From JBBIQS01 sp037442205 (GTDB lineage Bacteria > Myxococcota > Myxococcia > Myxococcales > UBA5297), in the NCBI GenBank assembly GCA_037442205.1, contig JBBIQS010000016.1:37096-101095 (forward strand): 64,000 bases of DNA, in the 5' to 3' direction. Within the stretch, counting starts at the first letter, position 1. Every line of letters begins with the position of its first letter. The translations under genes were made by a program, and so were the position numbers. The notes below the pieces were generated by a model. That model did not search any database. It was given only the letters and a program-made list of their open reading frames with translations, and had not been told where the DNA came from. Shown in pieces: positions 23,979 to 32,490 of the stretch.

Positions 23979-25070
23979 GTGACCGCCGACGCCAGCCCGC
24001 TCGGTACCGGGCGCCCCCTCAACGATCTGCTGACGGAAGAGCTGCGCCAGCTGCTCTCGGGCTGCACCGAGGGCGAGGCCCGCCGGCTGTTCGCCGCCGC
24101 CTACCTGCCCTTCGCCGAGGGAATCGAGTCGGTGTCTGGGGTGCGGCGGGCGGTGCTGGAGCAGACCCGGCCGCTCAAGCGGGCGCGGCTGGCGGTGCTC
24201 GAGCGGCGCAAGGCCCAGGACGGCTTCGTCAAATACCTCTTCGCCTCGCCGCTGGGCGGCCAGTTCGAGGCGGTGCGGATCCCGATCTTCGCCACCAAGC
24301 ACGTGGTGTGCGTCAGCTCGCAGGTCGGCTGCGCGCTGGAGTGCGCCTTCTGCGCCACCGGCCGGCTGGGCTTCTCGCGCAACCTGGCGGCCTGGGAGAT
24401 GGTGGAGCAGGTGCGGCAGATCGCCGAGGAGGCCGAGCTGCCGGTGCGGCACGTGGTGTTCATGGGCATGGGCGAGCCGCTGCTCAACTACGGCCCGGTG
24501 CTCAAGGCGGCGCGGATCCTGTGCGAGCCGGGCGGGCTGCAGGTCGGCTCGCGGAACATCACCATCTCCACCGCCGGAGTGGTGCCGGCCATCCGCCGCT
24601 ACACCCGCGAGAAGCACCCCTATCGCCTGGCGTTCTCGGTCACCAGCGCCATCCCCGACAAGCGCGGCCAGCTGATGCCCATCGAGCGCACCCATCCGCT
24701 GTCCGAGCTGGCCGCGGCCATCGGCGAGTACGCCCGCGACCGGCGCGACCGGGCGATGATCGCCTACGTGATGATCCAGGGCCTCAACACCGGCGAAGAG
24801 GACGTCGCCGCCCTCAAGCGCGCCTTTGACGGCATCCCCATCAAGCTCGATCTGATCGACGTCGCCGATCCCACCGGGCGCTTCAACCCGCCCGATGCCG
24901 CCGAGCTCAGCCGGTTTCGCGATCTGCTCCAGGCCCTGGGCTCGCCGGTGGCTCGCCGCTACAGCGGCGGCAAGGAGATCGGCGCTGCGTGCGGGACCCT
25001 GGCGGCCACCCGCGCCGGCGGTGAGGTGCTCAGCGCACCGAAGTCCCGCTCCGAGGCGGCAGTTTCCTAG
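23979..25070 (+). CDS. rlmN: Radical-SAM rRNA/tRNA adenine-C2 methyltransferase, RlmN family
   Basis: 363 residues from GTG 23979. The iron-sulphur cysteines are C118, C122 and C125 (CALECAFC), and both RlmN methyl-shuttle cysteines are present: C111 in VVCVSSQVGC and a C-terminal Cys in EIGAACGTLAA. Other blocks: GMGEPLLNYGPVLKA, ITISTAGVVPAIRR, LAFSVTSAIPDKRGQLMPI, YVMIQGLNTGEEDVAAL. It methylates C2 of an adenine in 23S rRNA (A2503) and tRNA. Slightly short (usual length about 380) and the FCATGRLG segment departs from the commonest RlmN wording, so a paralogue with another target is possible. Only 16 nt after the anti-sigma gene. Confidence 0.85.
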   Translation: MTADASPLGTGRPLNDLLTEELRQLLSGCTEGEARRLFAAAYLPFAEGIESVSGVRRAVLEQTRPLKRARLAVLERRKAQDGFVKYLFASPLGGQFEAVRIPIFATKHVVCVSSQVGCALECAFCATGRLGFSRNLAAWEMVEQVRQIAEEAELPVRHVVFMGMGEPLLNYGPVLKAARILCEPGGLQVGSRNITISTAGVVPAIRRYTREKHPYRLAFSVTSAIPDKRGQLMPIERTHPLSELAAAIGEYARDRRDRAMIAYVMIQGLNTGEEDVAALKRAFDGIPIKLDLIDVADPTGRFNPPDAAELSRFRDLLQALGSPVARRYSGGKEIGAACGTLAATRAGGEVLSAPKSRSEAAVS

Positions 25071-25109
25071 CGCCGAACGACGCGGCCGGCGCTCCAGCCG
25101 GCGCTCCCG

Positions 25110-25787
25110 CTAGAGCGTAGTCCCCCGGCACGGCAGCGTCCCGATCCGCACCGACACCGCCACCGGCCCGAGGTGGACCGCGTTTCGATCGTCGAGCGGC
25201 GCCGGGCGATCGGCGCGGCACTTCTCCGAGCGATCGAACAGACAGCCGGTCTCGGTGAGCCGCACCTTCGACTGATCCAGCGGCTGGCAGAGGTCCTGGG
25301 CCGGGAAGTTGACCTTGAAGGTCGCCGCCCCGCCGCTGGCCGGGTCGATGCTCGCCCCCAGCTCCTGCAGCAACTCGCCGCGGGCCACCAGCGAGAGGGT
25401 GAAGCCGGTGAGCTCGCCGGCGCCCGACGGCTGCGAGCCGCGCTGCTGGCCGAGGGCGCCGCGGACCTCGAGCACTCCCGGCCCGGGGCTGCGCAGCAGG
25501 TCGGAGGCCTGCCCTCGCACCGCCGGGGTGAGCACCCGCAACATCCCCTGCCGCGCCTCGTCGGCTACCAGCGGATAGGCGAGGTCGTCGAGCGCCAGCC
25601 AGAGATCCCCAGGCTGCACCGCGCGCCCCGCCGGAATCCCGAGGGACTGCGGGCTGATCGACTGCGGCTCGAGCCAGGCCCTGAGCACCAGGCCTCCTTC
25701 GCCGGGCGCCGGCACGGGCGTCGGGCGGGCCGGAGCAGTGGCGCAGGCGCAGCACAGGGCCGACAACAGGCAGCTCGACAGACGCAT
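25110..25787 (-). CDS. Lipoprotein of unknown function
   Basis: 225 residues. Signal MRLSSCLLSALCCAC with a Cys-rich lipobox (several candidate lipidated Cys near residues 12-15), then a Pro tether (ATAPARPTPVPAPGEGG) and a beta-rich domain (GLVLRAWLEPQSI, VLEVRGALGQQ, GFTLSLVARGELLQELG). Two C-terminal Cys-containing loops (DLCQPLDQSK, TGCLFDRSEKC) probably form disulphides. Family not recognised. GAGGACC precedes the ATG at 25787; it follows the next upstream gene by 11 nt on the same strand. Confidence 0.7.
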   Translation of the reverse strand: MRLSSCLLSALCCACATAPARPTPVPAPGEGGLVLRAWLEPQSISPQSLGIPAGRAVQPGDLWLALDDLAYPLVADEARQGMLRVLTPAVRGQASDLLRSPGPGVLEVRGALGQQRGSQPSGAGELTGFTLSLVARGELLQELGASIDPASGGAATFKVNFPAQDLCQPLDQSKVRLTETGCLFDRSEKCRADRPAPLDDRNAVHLGPVAVSVRIGTLPCRGTTL

Positions 25788-25798
25788 GGCTTGGTCCT

Positions 25799-26233
25799 CT
25801 AGTGGCGCAGCGGAACGCCGATCAGTGCGCACAGCGTCGGCTCGACCGGGCTCTGGTGAGGCTGATCCGGCGGGCACAGGTACGGATGGTCGGGCGAAGA
25901 GAGCCGGGCCAGGCGCCGGCCGCAGGTGCGGCAGCGGAACTTGAGGTAGCCGGGGATGGCGTAGCAGCGCCAGGCCACCTCGGCGGAGGGCTGGTACTGG
26001 CCCGCCGGGCTGCCCTCGAGCTCGTCGAAGTCGGTCAGCCGCGCCCGGCCCTGCCAGACCGAGTCCAGGTAGTCCCACTCGTTGGCGTCGTTGAAGACCA
26101 CCAGCTCCAGCCCGTTGGAGGCCCGGTAGCGGACCTCTCCCGAGTAGACCTTCTGCGGGTCCTCGAAGGCGGTGAGGGTCACCTCTCCGCGCTCGATCTC
26201 TTTGAGCAGCCCGAGCACTTCTCCCGGCGACAT
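25799..26233 (-). CDS. Hypothetical protein with a CxxC knuckle
   Basis: 144 residues. N-terminal helix MSPGEVLGLLKEIERGEVTLTAF, then beta-rich sequence with many aromatic residues (LELVVFNDANEWDYLDSVW) and a C-terminal metal-binding-like CRTCGRRLARLSSPDHPYLC pattern, suggesting a zinc ribbon. Family not recognised; soluble and probably cytoplasmic. Followed after 11 nt by the lipoprotein gene, so they may be co-transcribed. ATG at 26233 has no clear ribosome site. Confidence 0.65.
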   Translation of the reverse strand: MSPGEVLGLLKEIERGEVTLTAFEDPQKVYSGEVRYRASNGLELVVFNDANEWDYLDSVWQGRARLTDFDELEGSPAGQYQPSAEVAWRCYAIPGYLKFRCRTCGRRLARLSSPDHPYLCPPDQPHQSPVEPTLCALIGVPLRH

Positions 26234-26482
26234 GCGACGAGGTTACCGGCGCCCCGGCGCTCGGGCAATCCGCCCGTGCCCGGCGCGGCTGAGGACGTCG
26301 ACGGGCGAGCGCCTGGATCGTGAGCGCCGGGGCTCCTTCTCAGGCAGAGAAGCGAAGTCGCGGGTGCTCTCCATGCCCGTGCTGTGCGCGGGCGCCCCGA
26401 GCCGACCGTCCGTCGCCGACTCGCCGTGGCGGCCCCAACATTGTGCTGGTGGCGTGCGCGCCATCGTCGAGGGGTGTGTTCC

Positions 26483-27211
26483 ATGAAAGGCCTATTTGAG
26501 AAGCTTCCCAGCCTGCTGCTGTCGGCGGGGCTGGCCCTGCTCGCCCCGCTGCCGGTGGTGGCGCAGGCCGAGAGCTCGGACAACGCGGTGGTCGAAGAGA
26601 ACACGGCGGTGTCCGGGACCGTGCAGGGCATCGTGGCCAACGTCAACTACCGCAACGGCTTCCTGGCGATCCGCAGCGGCTACGACACGGTCACCCTGCG
26701 CGGCACGCCGAGCCAGCTCAGCGGCATGATGATCGGCGACAACGTCTCGCTGCACTTCGACTCCTACGCCAACCGAAACTGGATCTCGACCCGGGGCGGC
26801 CTGGGCATCGGCGGGACCGGCGACCTGTCGGGCTTCGCGCAGTCCGGCAAGGTGACCGGCGTGGTGACCGGGGTCGACAAGGCCGACGGCATCGTGGCGC
26901 TCAGCGGCGGCTTCGGCACCGGCGTGCGGCTGCGGGCGCACCCGGAGGTCATCGGAGACCTGATCCCCGGGCAGTACATCAACTTCTCCTACGTCAACGT
27001 CCAGGGGATCGATTGGCTGACCGCCATCTCGCCGGGCGCCGGCACCTCGGGCACCACCAGCAGCGGCTCCAGCGAGTCATCGAGCAGCGAATCATCGAGC
27101 AGCAAGTCATCCAGCAGCCAGTCGGGCACCGGCGGCTCGGGCAGCAGCGACAGCAGCGACCAGCTGCAGACCCCGACCAGCGCGGAGAGCAACCCTAACG
27201 TCGCTCCGTGA
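26483..27211 (+). CDS. Secreted protein with two repeated beta-domains and a Ser-rich tail
   Basis: 242 residues from ATG 26483 (GAGGGG 10 nt upstream). Signal peptide ends near PLPVVA-QAE. Two homologous segments of about 50 residues follow: VSGTVQGIVANVNYRNGFLAIRSGYDTVTLRG (about 43-90) and SGKVTGVVTGVDKADGIVALSGGFGTGVRLRA (about 118-165), each ending in a (M)IGDxxxxxF/LIPGQYxxF strand. They look like OB-like or small beta-barrel repeats. The last 60 residues are a low-complexity Ser/Gly/Gln tail with SSSE/SSSK/SSSQ units. Envelope-exposed role is an inference. A hairpin terminator follows. Confidence 0.75.
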   Translation: MKGLFEKLPSLLLSAGLALLAPLPVVAQAESSDNAVVEENTAVSGTVQGIVANVNYRNGFLAIRSGYDTVTLRGTPSQLSGMMIGDNVSLHFDSYANRNWISTRGGLGIGGTGDLSGFAQSGKVTGVVTGVDKADGIVALSGGFGTGVRLRAHPEVIGDLIPGQYINFSYVNVQGIDWLTAISPGAGTSGTTSSGSSESSSSESSSSKSSSSQSGTGGSGSSDSSDQLQTPTSAESNPNVAP

Positions 27212-27221
27212 GCGAGGGGGG

Positions 27222-27275
27222 CGGGTCAGCCGTAGGCGGCGTCGCAATCGACGTCGTCCTCGGCTGACCCGTTTT
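27222..27275 (+). terminator. Rho-independent terminator overlapping the dusB 3' end
   Basis: Left arm CGGGTCAGCCG (27222-27232) and right arm CGGCTGACCCG (27261-27271), perfect 11-bp pairing, with an inner near-perfect extension AGGCGGCGTCG / CGACGTCGTCCT and a CAAT loop, followed by TTTT (27272-27275). It would terminate the secreted-protein gene (stop at 27211). The same bases encode the last residues of dusB on the other strand. Confidence 0.8.
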
Positions 27276-28230
27276 GATCGGGCTCCGCCGTGGAGAAGAA
27301 GCGCTCGATGGCCGAGCGGACCTGGGCCGGGTCGTCGAGCAGGGTCGCCCCGGTGCGGAACTGGTTGGCGCCGCGCAGGCCGCGCGCGTACCAGAGCAAC
27401 GGCTTGCGGAAGGCCCGCACCCCTCCGAGCGGATCGCCGAAGAAGGCGAGGTGCTCCTCGAAATGGCGGCTGACCAGCGCCAGCCGCTCCGCGCGATCCG
27501 GCGGCGGACCGCCGGTCAGCTGGCGGAAGATCCAGGGATTGCCCAGGGCTGCGCGGCCGACCATCACCGCGTCGCAGCCGGTCTCCTCGAACATGCGGCG
27601 GGCGTCGGCGGGCGATTTGACGTCGCCGTTGCCGATCACCGGGATCGCGATCGTCTTCTTCACCTGGGCGATGACCGACCAGTCGGCCTTGCCCGAGTAG
27701 GCCTGGGCGCGGGTGCGCGGGTGGATGGCGAGCGCCGCCGCGCCGGCCTGCTCGAGGGCGCGGGCGACGTCGACGGCGTTGACCCGGCTCGAGTCCCAGC
27801 CGGAGCGGATCTTGGCGGTGACTGGAAGGCCGGTGGCCTCGCGGACCTTCTGGACGATCAGCGCGGCGCGGGCGGGGTCGCCCATCAGCGCCGAGCCGGC
27901 GCCGTTGCGGGTCACCTTGGGGACCGGGCAGCCCATGTTGATGTCGATGATGCGGGCGCCCAGGTCGCGGGCGGCGACGCCGGCCTGGGCCATGCGCTCC
28001 GGGTCGCCGCCGAACAGCTGCACGCAGAACGGCTGCTCGACCTTGGGATCGTGGCGCAGGTAGCGCACTGTGCGGGGGCTCATGCGGAAGAGCCCCTCGG
28101 CGCTGATCAGCTCGGTGGGGGCCCAGCTGGCGCCCAGCTCCAGGACGATGCGGCGGAAGGGCATCTGGCTGACGCCGGCCATGGGCGCCAGGATGTAGGG
28201 AGTCGCGAACTGGTAGGGGCCGAGCTTCAT
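27226..28230 (-). CDS. dusB: tRNA-dihydrouridine synthase DusB
   Basis: 334 residues. FMN-binding Dus blocks are present: APMAGVSQMPFRR (about 15-27), VQLFGGDPERMAQA (about 70), DINMGCPVPKVTRNGAGSALM with the conserved active-site Cys100, KIRSGWD (about 143), AIHPRTRAQAYSGKADWSVI and GNGDVKSPADA. It reduces U to dihydrouridine in the D-loop of tRNA using NADPH and FMN. The acidic C-terminal tail (SAEDDVDCDAAYG) is unusual and coincides with the hairpin of the convergent terminator. Start ATG 28230; longer in-frame sequence upstream is not conserved-type. Confidence 0.93.
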   Translation of the reverse strand: MKLGPYQFATPYILAPMAGVSQMPFRRIVLELGASWAPTELISAEGLFRMSPRTVRYLRHDPKVEQPFCVQLFGGDPERMAQAGVAARDLGARIIDINMGCPVPKVTRNGAGSALMGDPARAALIVQKVREATGLPVTAKIRSGWDSSRVNAVDVARALEQAGAAALAIHPRTRAQAYSGKADWSVIAQVKKTIAIPVIGNGDVKSPADARRMFEETGCDAVMVGRAALGNPWIFRQLTGGPPPDRAERLALVSRHFEEHLAFFGDPLGGVRAFRKPLLWYARGLRGANQFRTGATLLDDPAQVRSAIERFFSTAEPDQNGSAEDDVDCDAAYG

Positions 28231-28382
28231 GAGGGCGGCAAGAAAGCAGAGGGACCGGGCGCAGGGCAAGGGGCCCTCGCAAGTGCCCAGAACAGGTCGG
28301 CGCCGCGAAGGCGTTCCCGATTCCTGAAGCCGGCGGCGCGCCGAGGGCTTAGGAGTCTCTGAGGAGCACGCGGGAGGCTGCC

Positions 28383-29174
28383 ATGGAGCGTTGGGTGCGC
28401 GGAGACGCCGGGACGCTGCGGGTGGACGACGAGGGCTTCGGCTCACCGCCGCTGCTCTTCCTCCACGGGCTGGCGGGCAGGCTGGAGCTGTGGGGCGAGC
28501 AGCTGGCCCACCTGCGCTGGACCCACCGGGCGGCGGCCTTCGACCTCAGGGGGATGGGCGAGTCGAGCGCGCCCAGCGACGGCGACTACTCGCTGGAGGC
28601 GATGGCCGGGGACGTCGATGCGATCGCCGATGCGCTTGGGCTCGAGCGGTTCGTGCTGGTGGCCCACGGCGAAGCGGGGATGGTGGCCGGGACCTACGCC
28701 GGGGCCTGCCCGGAGCGGCTGGCGGGGCTGGCGCTGGTGGACGCCAGCGGGATGACGAGCACGCTCAAGCCGGAGCTGGTGGAGCACATCCGCCGCGAGC
28801 TGCACCACGACTACCACGACTTCACCACCGACTGGTTCGGGCACCAGCTGGTAGGGGCGGCGCCGCACACCGTCGGCGCGGTGATGGCCGCGCTCAGGGC
28901 GACCCGGCCGTCGGTGTACGTGGCGGCTTTCGAGGAGAGCCTGTCCTACGATCCGATGAAGACGCTGGCCCGCTTCCAGGGGCCGCGGCTGGCGATCGTC
29001 GCCGAGCAGAACGACTCGCCGCTGGCAGTGCACCACCGCGTCAAGGGATTCGACGAGCGCCGGGTGCGCGGGGTCAGCCACTGGCTGATGCTCGACCGGC
29101 CTGAGGAGGTCAACGCCCACCTCGACGAGTTTTTGGCTTCGCTGCCCAGGGAGACTCCGGCGGAGGCGAGGTAG
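28383..29174 (+). CDS. Alpha/beta hydrolase-fold protein lacking the nucleophile serine
   Basis: 263 residues of a normal alpha/beta-hydrolase plan: oxyanion loop FLHGLAGRLELWGEQL (about 26-41), DLRGMGESSAP, candidate acid loop AIVAEQNDSP and the C-terminal histidine GVSHWLMLDRPEEV. The nucleophile elbow, normally G-H-S-x-G-G, reads LVAHGEAGMVAG: the Ser position is Gly and I see no other candidate nucleophile in the strand-turn. It may be a non-hydrolytic member (binding, dioxygenase-like or C-C lyase) or inactive. GGGAGG precedes ATG. It diverges from dusB. Confidence 0.85.
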   Translation: MERWVRGDAGTLRVDDEGFGSPPLLFLHGLAGRLELWGEQLAHLRWTHRAAAFDLRGMGESSAPSDGDYSLEAMAGDVDAIADALGLERFVLVAHGEAGMVAGTYAGACPERLAGLALVDASGMTSTLKPELVEHIRRELHHDYHDFTTDWFGHQLVGAAPHTVGAVMAALRATRPSVYVAAFEESLSYDPMKTLARFQGPRLAIVAEQNDSPLAVHHRVKGFDERRVRGVSHWLMLDRPEEVNAHLDEFLASLPRETPAEAR

Positions 29175-29448
29175 CCATTGGCCCGCGCAGTGGTTTTCGC
29201 TCCCGAAGAATGCTACCTGGGACCGTCGCATCCGACGGCCCTGGGGAATCGGGAGGAAGGGAATGGGCGCCGCCCTTTTCACCAACGATCCGCGTTCTTT
29301 CTTTGGATTGGATGCTCTCGCTCTCGGCCTTGTCGGCCTGGGCGCTGGGTTGGGCTGCGCTCCGAGACCCACCTTGGCATGTCCGACATTCACACGCAGA
29401 CGATGACGACGAAATCGGGCGTCATTTGCGTTCACCAGCGGTGATCGA

Positions 29449-30925
29449 TTACTTCGCCAGCGTCAACGCCCTAAGCCGCCCCATTCCGTTCGCCTCGGCC
29501 GCCTTGGCGGCGAAAGCCTGCTCCCCGGAAAAGATCCAGCGGATGCCCTCGGGCGCCAGCACCTTCCTGGCCAGCCGATGGACCTCCTCGGCGGTGACCT
29601 TCTCGAGCTCCGCCCGATCTTGCTCTGGGCGCGGAGCCCCGAATCCCAGGGCGATGGCCTCCTCCCAGCTGCCGACGATTCTGCCCAGGCCTTCGAGGCT
29701 GTTCTCGATGCTCGCCAGCTGCATTGCCTTCGCCAGCCGCAGCTCGTCCATGCTGGGTGGACTGAGCCGGGCCGCCTCCAGGGTCTCGCGAAACAGCCGC
29801 ACGCCCCGGTCGGCCTGATCCGCCCTCAGTGGCGAGCAGATCAGCAGCGCCCGGGCAAAGCGCAGGCGCACCACCGAGGCCGACACCACGTAGGTCAGGC
29901 CATTGTTCTCGCGCAGCGCCTGACCCAGCCGGCTGGTCGGCCCCTGCCCGAGAATCGCCGCCAGTACATCGAGTCCGGCGTCGGAACCCTGCACGTCGCT
30001 CAGCGTCCGCGAGGCACATACGTGCAGCGTGATCGCCGGCTGCCGTTTGATGAATCCCACCTCACCCTTGCCCTTGAATACCGCCGGGGCCGCGATCTGC
30101 ACCTTGGGCGCCGGCCCGCCGCGCCAGCCGCCGAAGGCGGTCTGTACCTCGCCCATCACTCGAGTCGGATCGACGTCCCCGACGACCAGCAGCGTCGCCC
30201 CCTGCGGAGTCAGGACCTCTCCCTGCGCGGCAATGACGTTCTCCAGCCCGAGATTCCCGAGGCTGGTCAGCGTGCCGTACACCGGCCGGGCGTAGGCGTG
30301 GCCAGCGCCGAAGGCCGACTGCGCCAGGAAGCGCGAAAACGACTCGGCGTCGGCAAGCTCGATGTCCTCCACCGCATCAAGCATGGCGTTGCGCCGGCCG
30401 GCGAAGGTCTCCACGCCGTGGCGCGGGAAGGCCACCGCCTTGGCCAGCATCGCCAGATAGGTCCCGATGTCCTTAGGCGAAGCCGCGAATTCCGACCGAG
30501 GAGTAGTCGAGGCCGACCTCGAACGAATAGGCGCCGCCCGCGTCGGAGATCAGGTGGCGGAAGGATTTCTCTTCGACGATCTCTTCGCCGGTCGCCTTCT
30601 TCTCGTAGAAGTCGCCGACCATCGCCACCGCGGTGTAGGTCAGGCCGCCGTCTTCGTCGGAATCGGCGGCGGCTCCGCGCGAAAAGATCAGGCGAGTGGC
30701 CACCACCGGCCTCCGACGGTGCTCGACGATCACCACCCGCAGGCCGGTGGCAAGCCGCCGCACGGTGACCCGAGCCGGGGTCGATGCGCTGGCCGGCAGC
30801 GCCTCCGGCGGCGGAGCATGCACCCAGGTGCCCTCGACAACTGGGGATGCGGGGCTCGCGGGCACCGGAGCGCTGGCACAGCCGATCCCGGCCGCCAGCA
30901 AGAGGACCAATCCCAGCCTTTTCAT
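29449..30925 (-). pseudogene. M16 peptidase-family lipoprotein, non-catalytic type, broken by a one-base frameshift
   Basis: Two reading frames (30473-30925 and 29449-30450) join into one M16 protein of about 490 residues. The first part has a lipoprotein signal (LLLAAGIGC) and M16 N-terminus (VTVRRLATGLRVVIVEHRRRPVVATRLIF), where the HxxEH zinc site is replaced (GGLTYTAVAMVGD), so it is a non-catalytic partner. It ends GIRGFA-TAA; removing one base at about 30475 gives FAKDIGTYLAMLAKAVAFP and continuous homology (TLLVVGDVDPTRVMGEV, GQGPTSRLGQALRENNGLTYVVSA). Its start overlaps the stop of the catalytic M16 gene by 4 bp. It could be a true mutation or a sequencing error. Confidence 0.8.
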
Positions 30926-32343
30926 TCGCGCTCCACCCGCGCCGGGCGCGGCCGGGTCGGTCGGGCATGGAAGACCAGGCCGGCATTCTTGAGATAGGCC
31001 CGGGCGACATCGCGGACCACGTCGCGCTCCAGGAACCAGTGCCGGCTCAGGTGCGAACCGACGGTTTCTGGCCGGCCGATCAGGAACTCGAGGCGGCTCA
31101 ACATCTGGGCGCGGCCAGCGAGGGAGTCGAGGCAGAGAAGCGCCACCCGGTCGAGGGCGAGATTGGCCGCCAGCACCAGGTCGGCCGGCATCTCGACCTG
31201 CGTCAGCATCCTCAGGAACGCTTCGGCGTCGTCCTGGACGTTCTTCTGTGGCTCGTCGTGGGGAAGGGTCACGTCCATGCGGAACGAACCCTCGCCGGTG
31301 TATTCCTCGAAGTTGGCGTCGATCCGCATCCCGAACGCGCCATCGACCGACAGAGAGAGCAGTTGCGCCGCCAGCTGCATGGCGACGGCGAAGTCATGCG
31401 GGATCTCTGGGAAGCGCCACGCCATGGTCACCCGCGGCTCGCGCGACAGCGGCTCGTCCTTCTTGTCGACCACGCGCACTCGCGAGAACGGCAAGAGCTG
31501 CGGCGGCTCCGCCCGCCGGCCGGAGGGAAGCCGCCCCAGGCCCTCTTCGATCTGCCGGCGCGCCAGCGCGGGGTCGAAGTTCCCCACCACGGTGAGGATG
31601 GCGTTGGCCGGCACCAGCTTCTCGCTGGCGAAGTCCCTCACCTCCTCGGCGGTGACGCTCTCCAGCTCGGAAGGCGCGCCGATGACCCCGGCGTGCAGAG
31701 GGTGAGGATTGGCGAAGAGGCGACCCGAGATCTGCTCGTTGATCAGGCCGTAGGGCTGATCGACGAGCAGCAGCGCCCGCTCCTGGAGCACGACCTTGCG
31801 ATTGCGTTCGACCAGCGGGCCATCGATCAGCCGGGGCAGAGTCCCCAGGCGATCGGCATTGACCCACAGCGCGAGAGGCAGCTCCTCGTCCGGGACCGTG
31901 GTCTGGAAGCTCATGCTGTCCGCGCCGGTGACGGCATTGGTGTAGCGGGCGCGGCGCCCGAGCAGCAGCGACTCGTAGTCGGTCTCGCGGGTCGGGCCGC
32001 TGAACATGATGTGCTCGACCAGGTGGGCCATGCCGGCGCGCCCGGGCGGTTCGAAGAGCGTGCCGGCGCGGAAGGTCATCCACACCAGCACGCTGGAGGT
32101 CGTCGCGTCGGGGGAGAGGAGGACCACCAGTCCGTTGGGGAGCACGAAACGCTCCACCGGCACCGAGAGATCGCGGTTGCTGGTCTTGCGCTGCTCGGTG
32201 GGATCGATCGGGGTGGCGGCGGACGCCATCGCGGGAGACAACGCGCTCCACAGGCAGACCAACGGCAAGAGCCTGCCCCAGCAACCACGAGCGCCTGCGC
32301 CGGAGTGGAAGCCAGCGGCGGCAGGCGGCGAACATCGCCTCAT
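30922..32343 (-). CDS. M16-family zinc metallopeptidase (catalytic partner)
   Basis: 473 residues. Inverted zinc motif HLVEH at residues 107-111 within GRAGMAHLVEHIMFSG, downstream conserved acidic residues in PLVERNRKVVLQERA, and a second M16 domain with TVVGNFDPALARRQIEEGLGRLP. A signal peptide (GRLLPLVCLWSALSPAMASA) exports it. Such peptidases (PqqL/YmxG type) degrade or process peptides in the periplasm and work with an inactive partner, here the downstream gene with a 4-bp ATGA overlap. Start ATG 32343 follows GGGAGGG. The open frame further upstream is antisense to the TPR lipoprotein. Confidence 0.9.
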   Translation of the reverse strand: MRRCSPPAAAGFHSGAGARGCWGRLLPLVCLWSALSPAMASAATPIDPTEQRKTSNRDLSVPVERFVLPNGLVVLLSPDATTSSVLVWMTFRAGTLFEPPGRAGMAHLVEHIMFSGPTRETDYESLLLGRRARYTNAVTGADSMSFQTTVPDEELPLALWVNADRLGTLPRLIDGPLVERNRKVVLQERALLLVDQPYGLINEQISGRLFANPHPLHAGVIGAPSELESVTAEEVRDFASEKLVPANAILTVVGNFDPALARRQIEEGLGRLPSGRRAEPPQLLPFSRVRVVDKKDEPLSREPRVTMAWRFPEIPHDFAVAMQLAAQLLSLSVDGAFGMRIDANFEEYTGEGSFRMDVTLPHDEPQKNVQDDAEAFLRMLTQVEMPADLVLAANLALDRVALLCLDSLAGRAQMLSRLEFLIGRPETVGSHLSRHWFLERDVVRDVARAYLKNAGLVFHARPTRPRPARVERE

Positions 32344-32490
32344 TCGAGAACCCTCCCGCCGGCAGAATCGGGTCCGGCTGCCGCGAGAGTCAACTACATC
32401 CGTGCCTGGACAGGTGAGGAAGGAGGCAGCGCTCCCGGGTGCCACCGCCTGCCGCACGCCACCCCCTTGCCTTCCGCCGCGGCTCGGGCG

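Noticed and set aside
27055..27130. Short tandem repeats resembling a CRISPR-like array
   Set aside because: They encode the SSSE/SSSK/SSSQ tail in frame, with no spacers of unique sequence.
29178..29444. 88-codon frame between convergent genes
   Set aside because: No ribosome site, odd composition and no domain; not better than chance in this GC range.
30460..30490. Programmed +1 frameshift in the M16 gene
   Set aside because: No slippery heptamer or stimulatory Shine-Dalgarno is evident, so a mutation or base-calling error is preferred.
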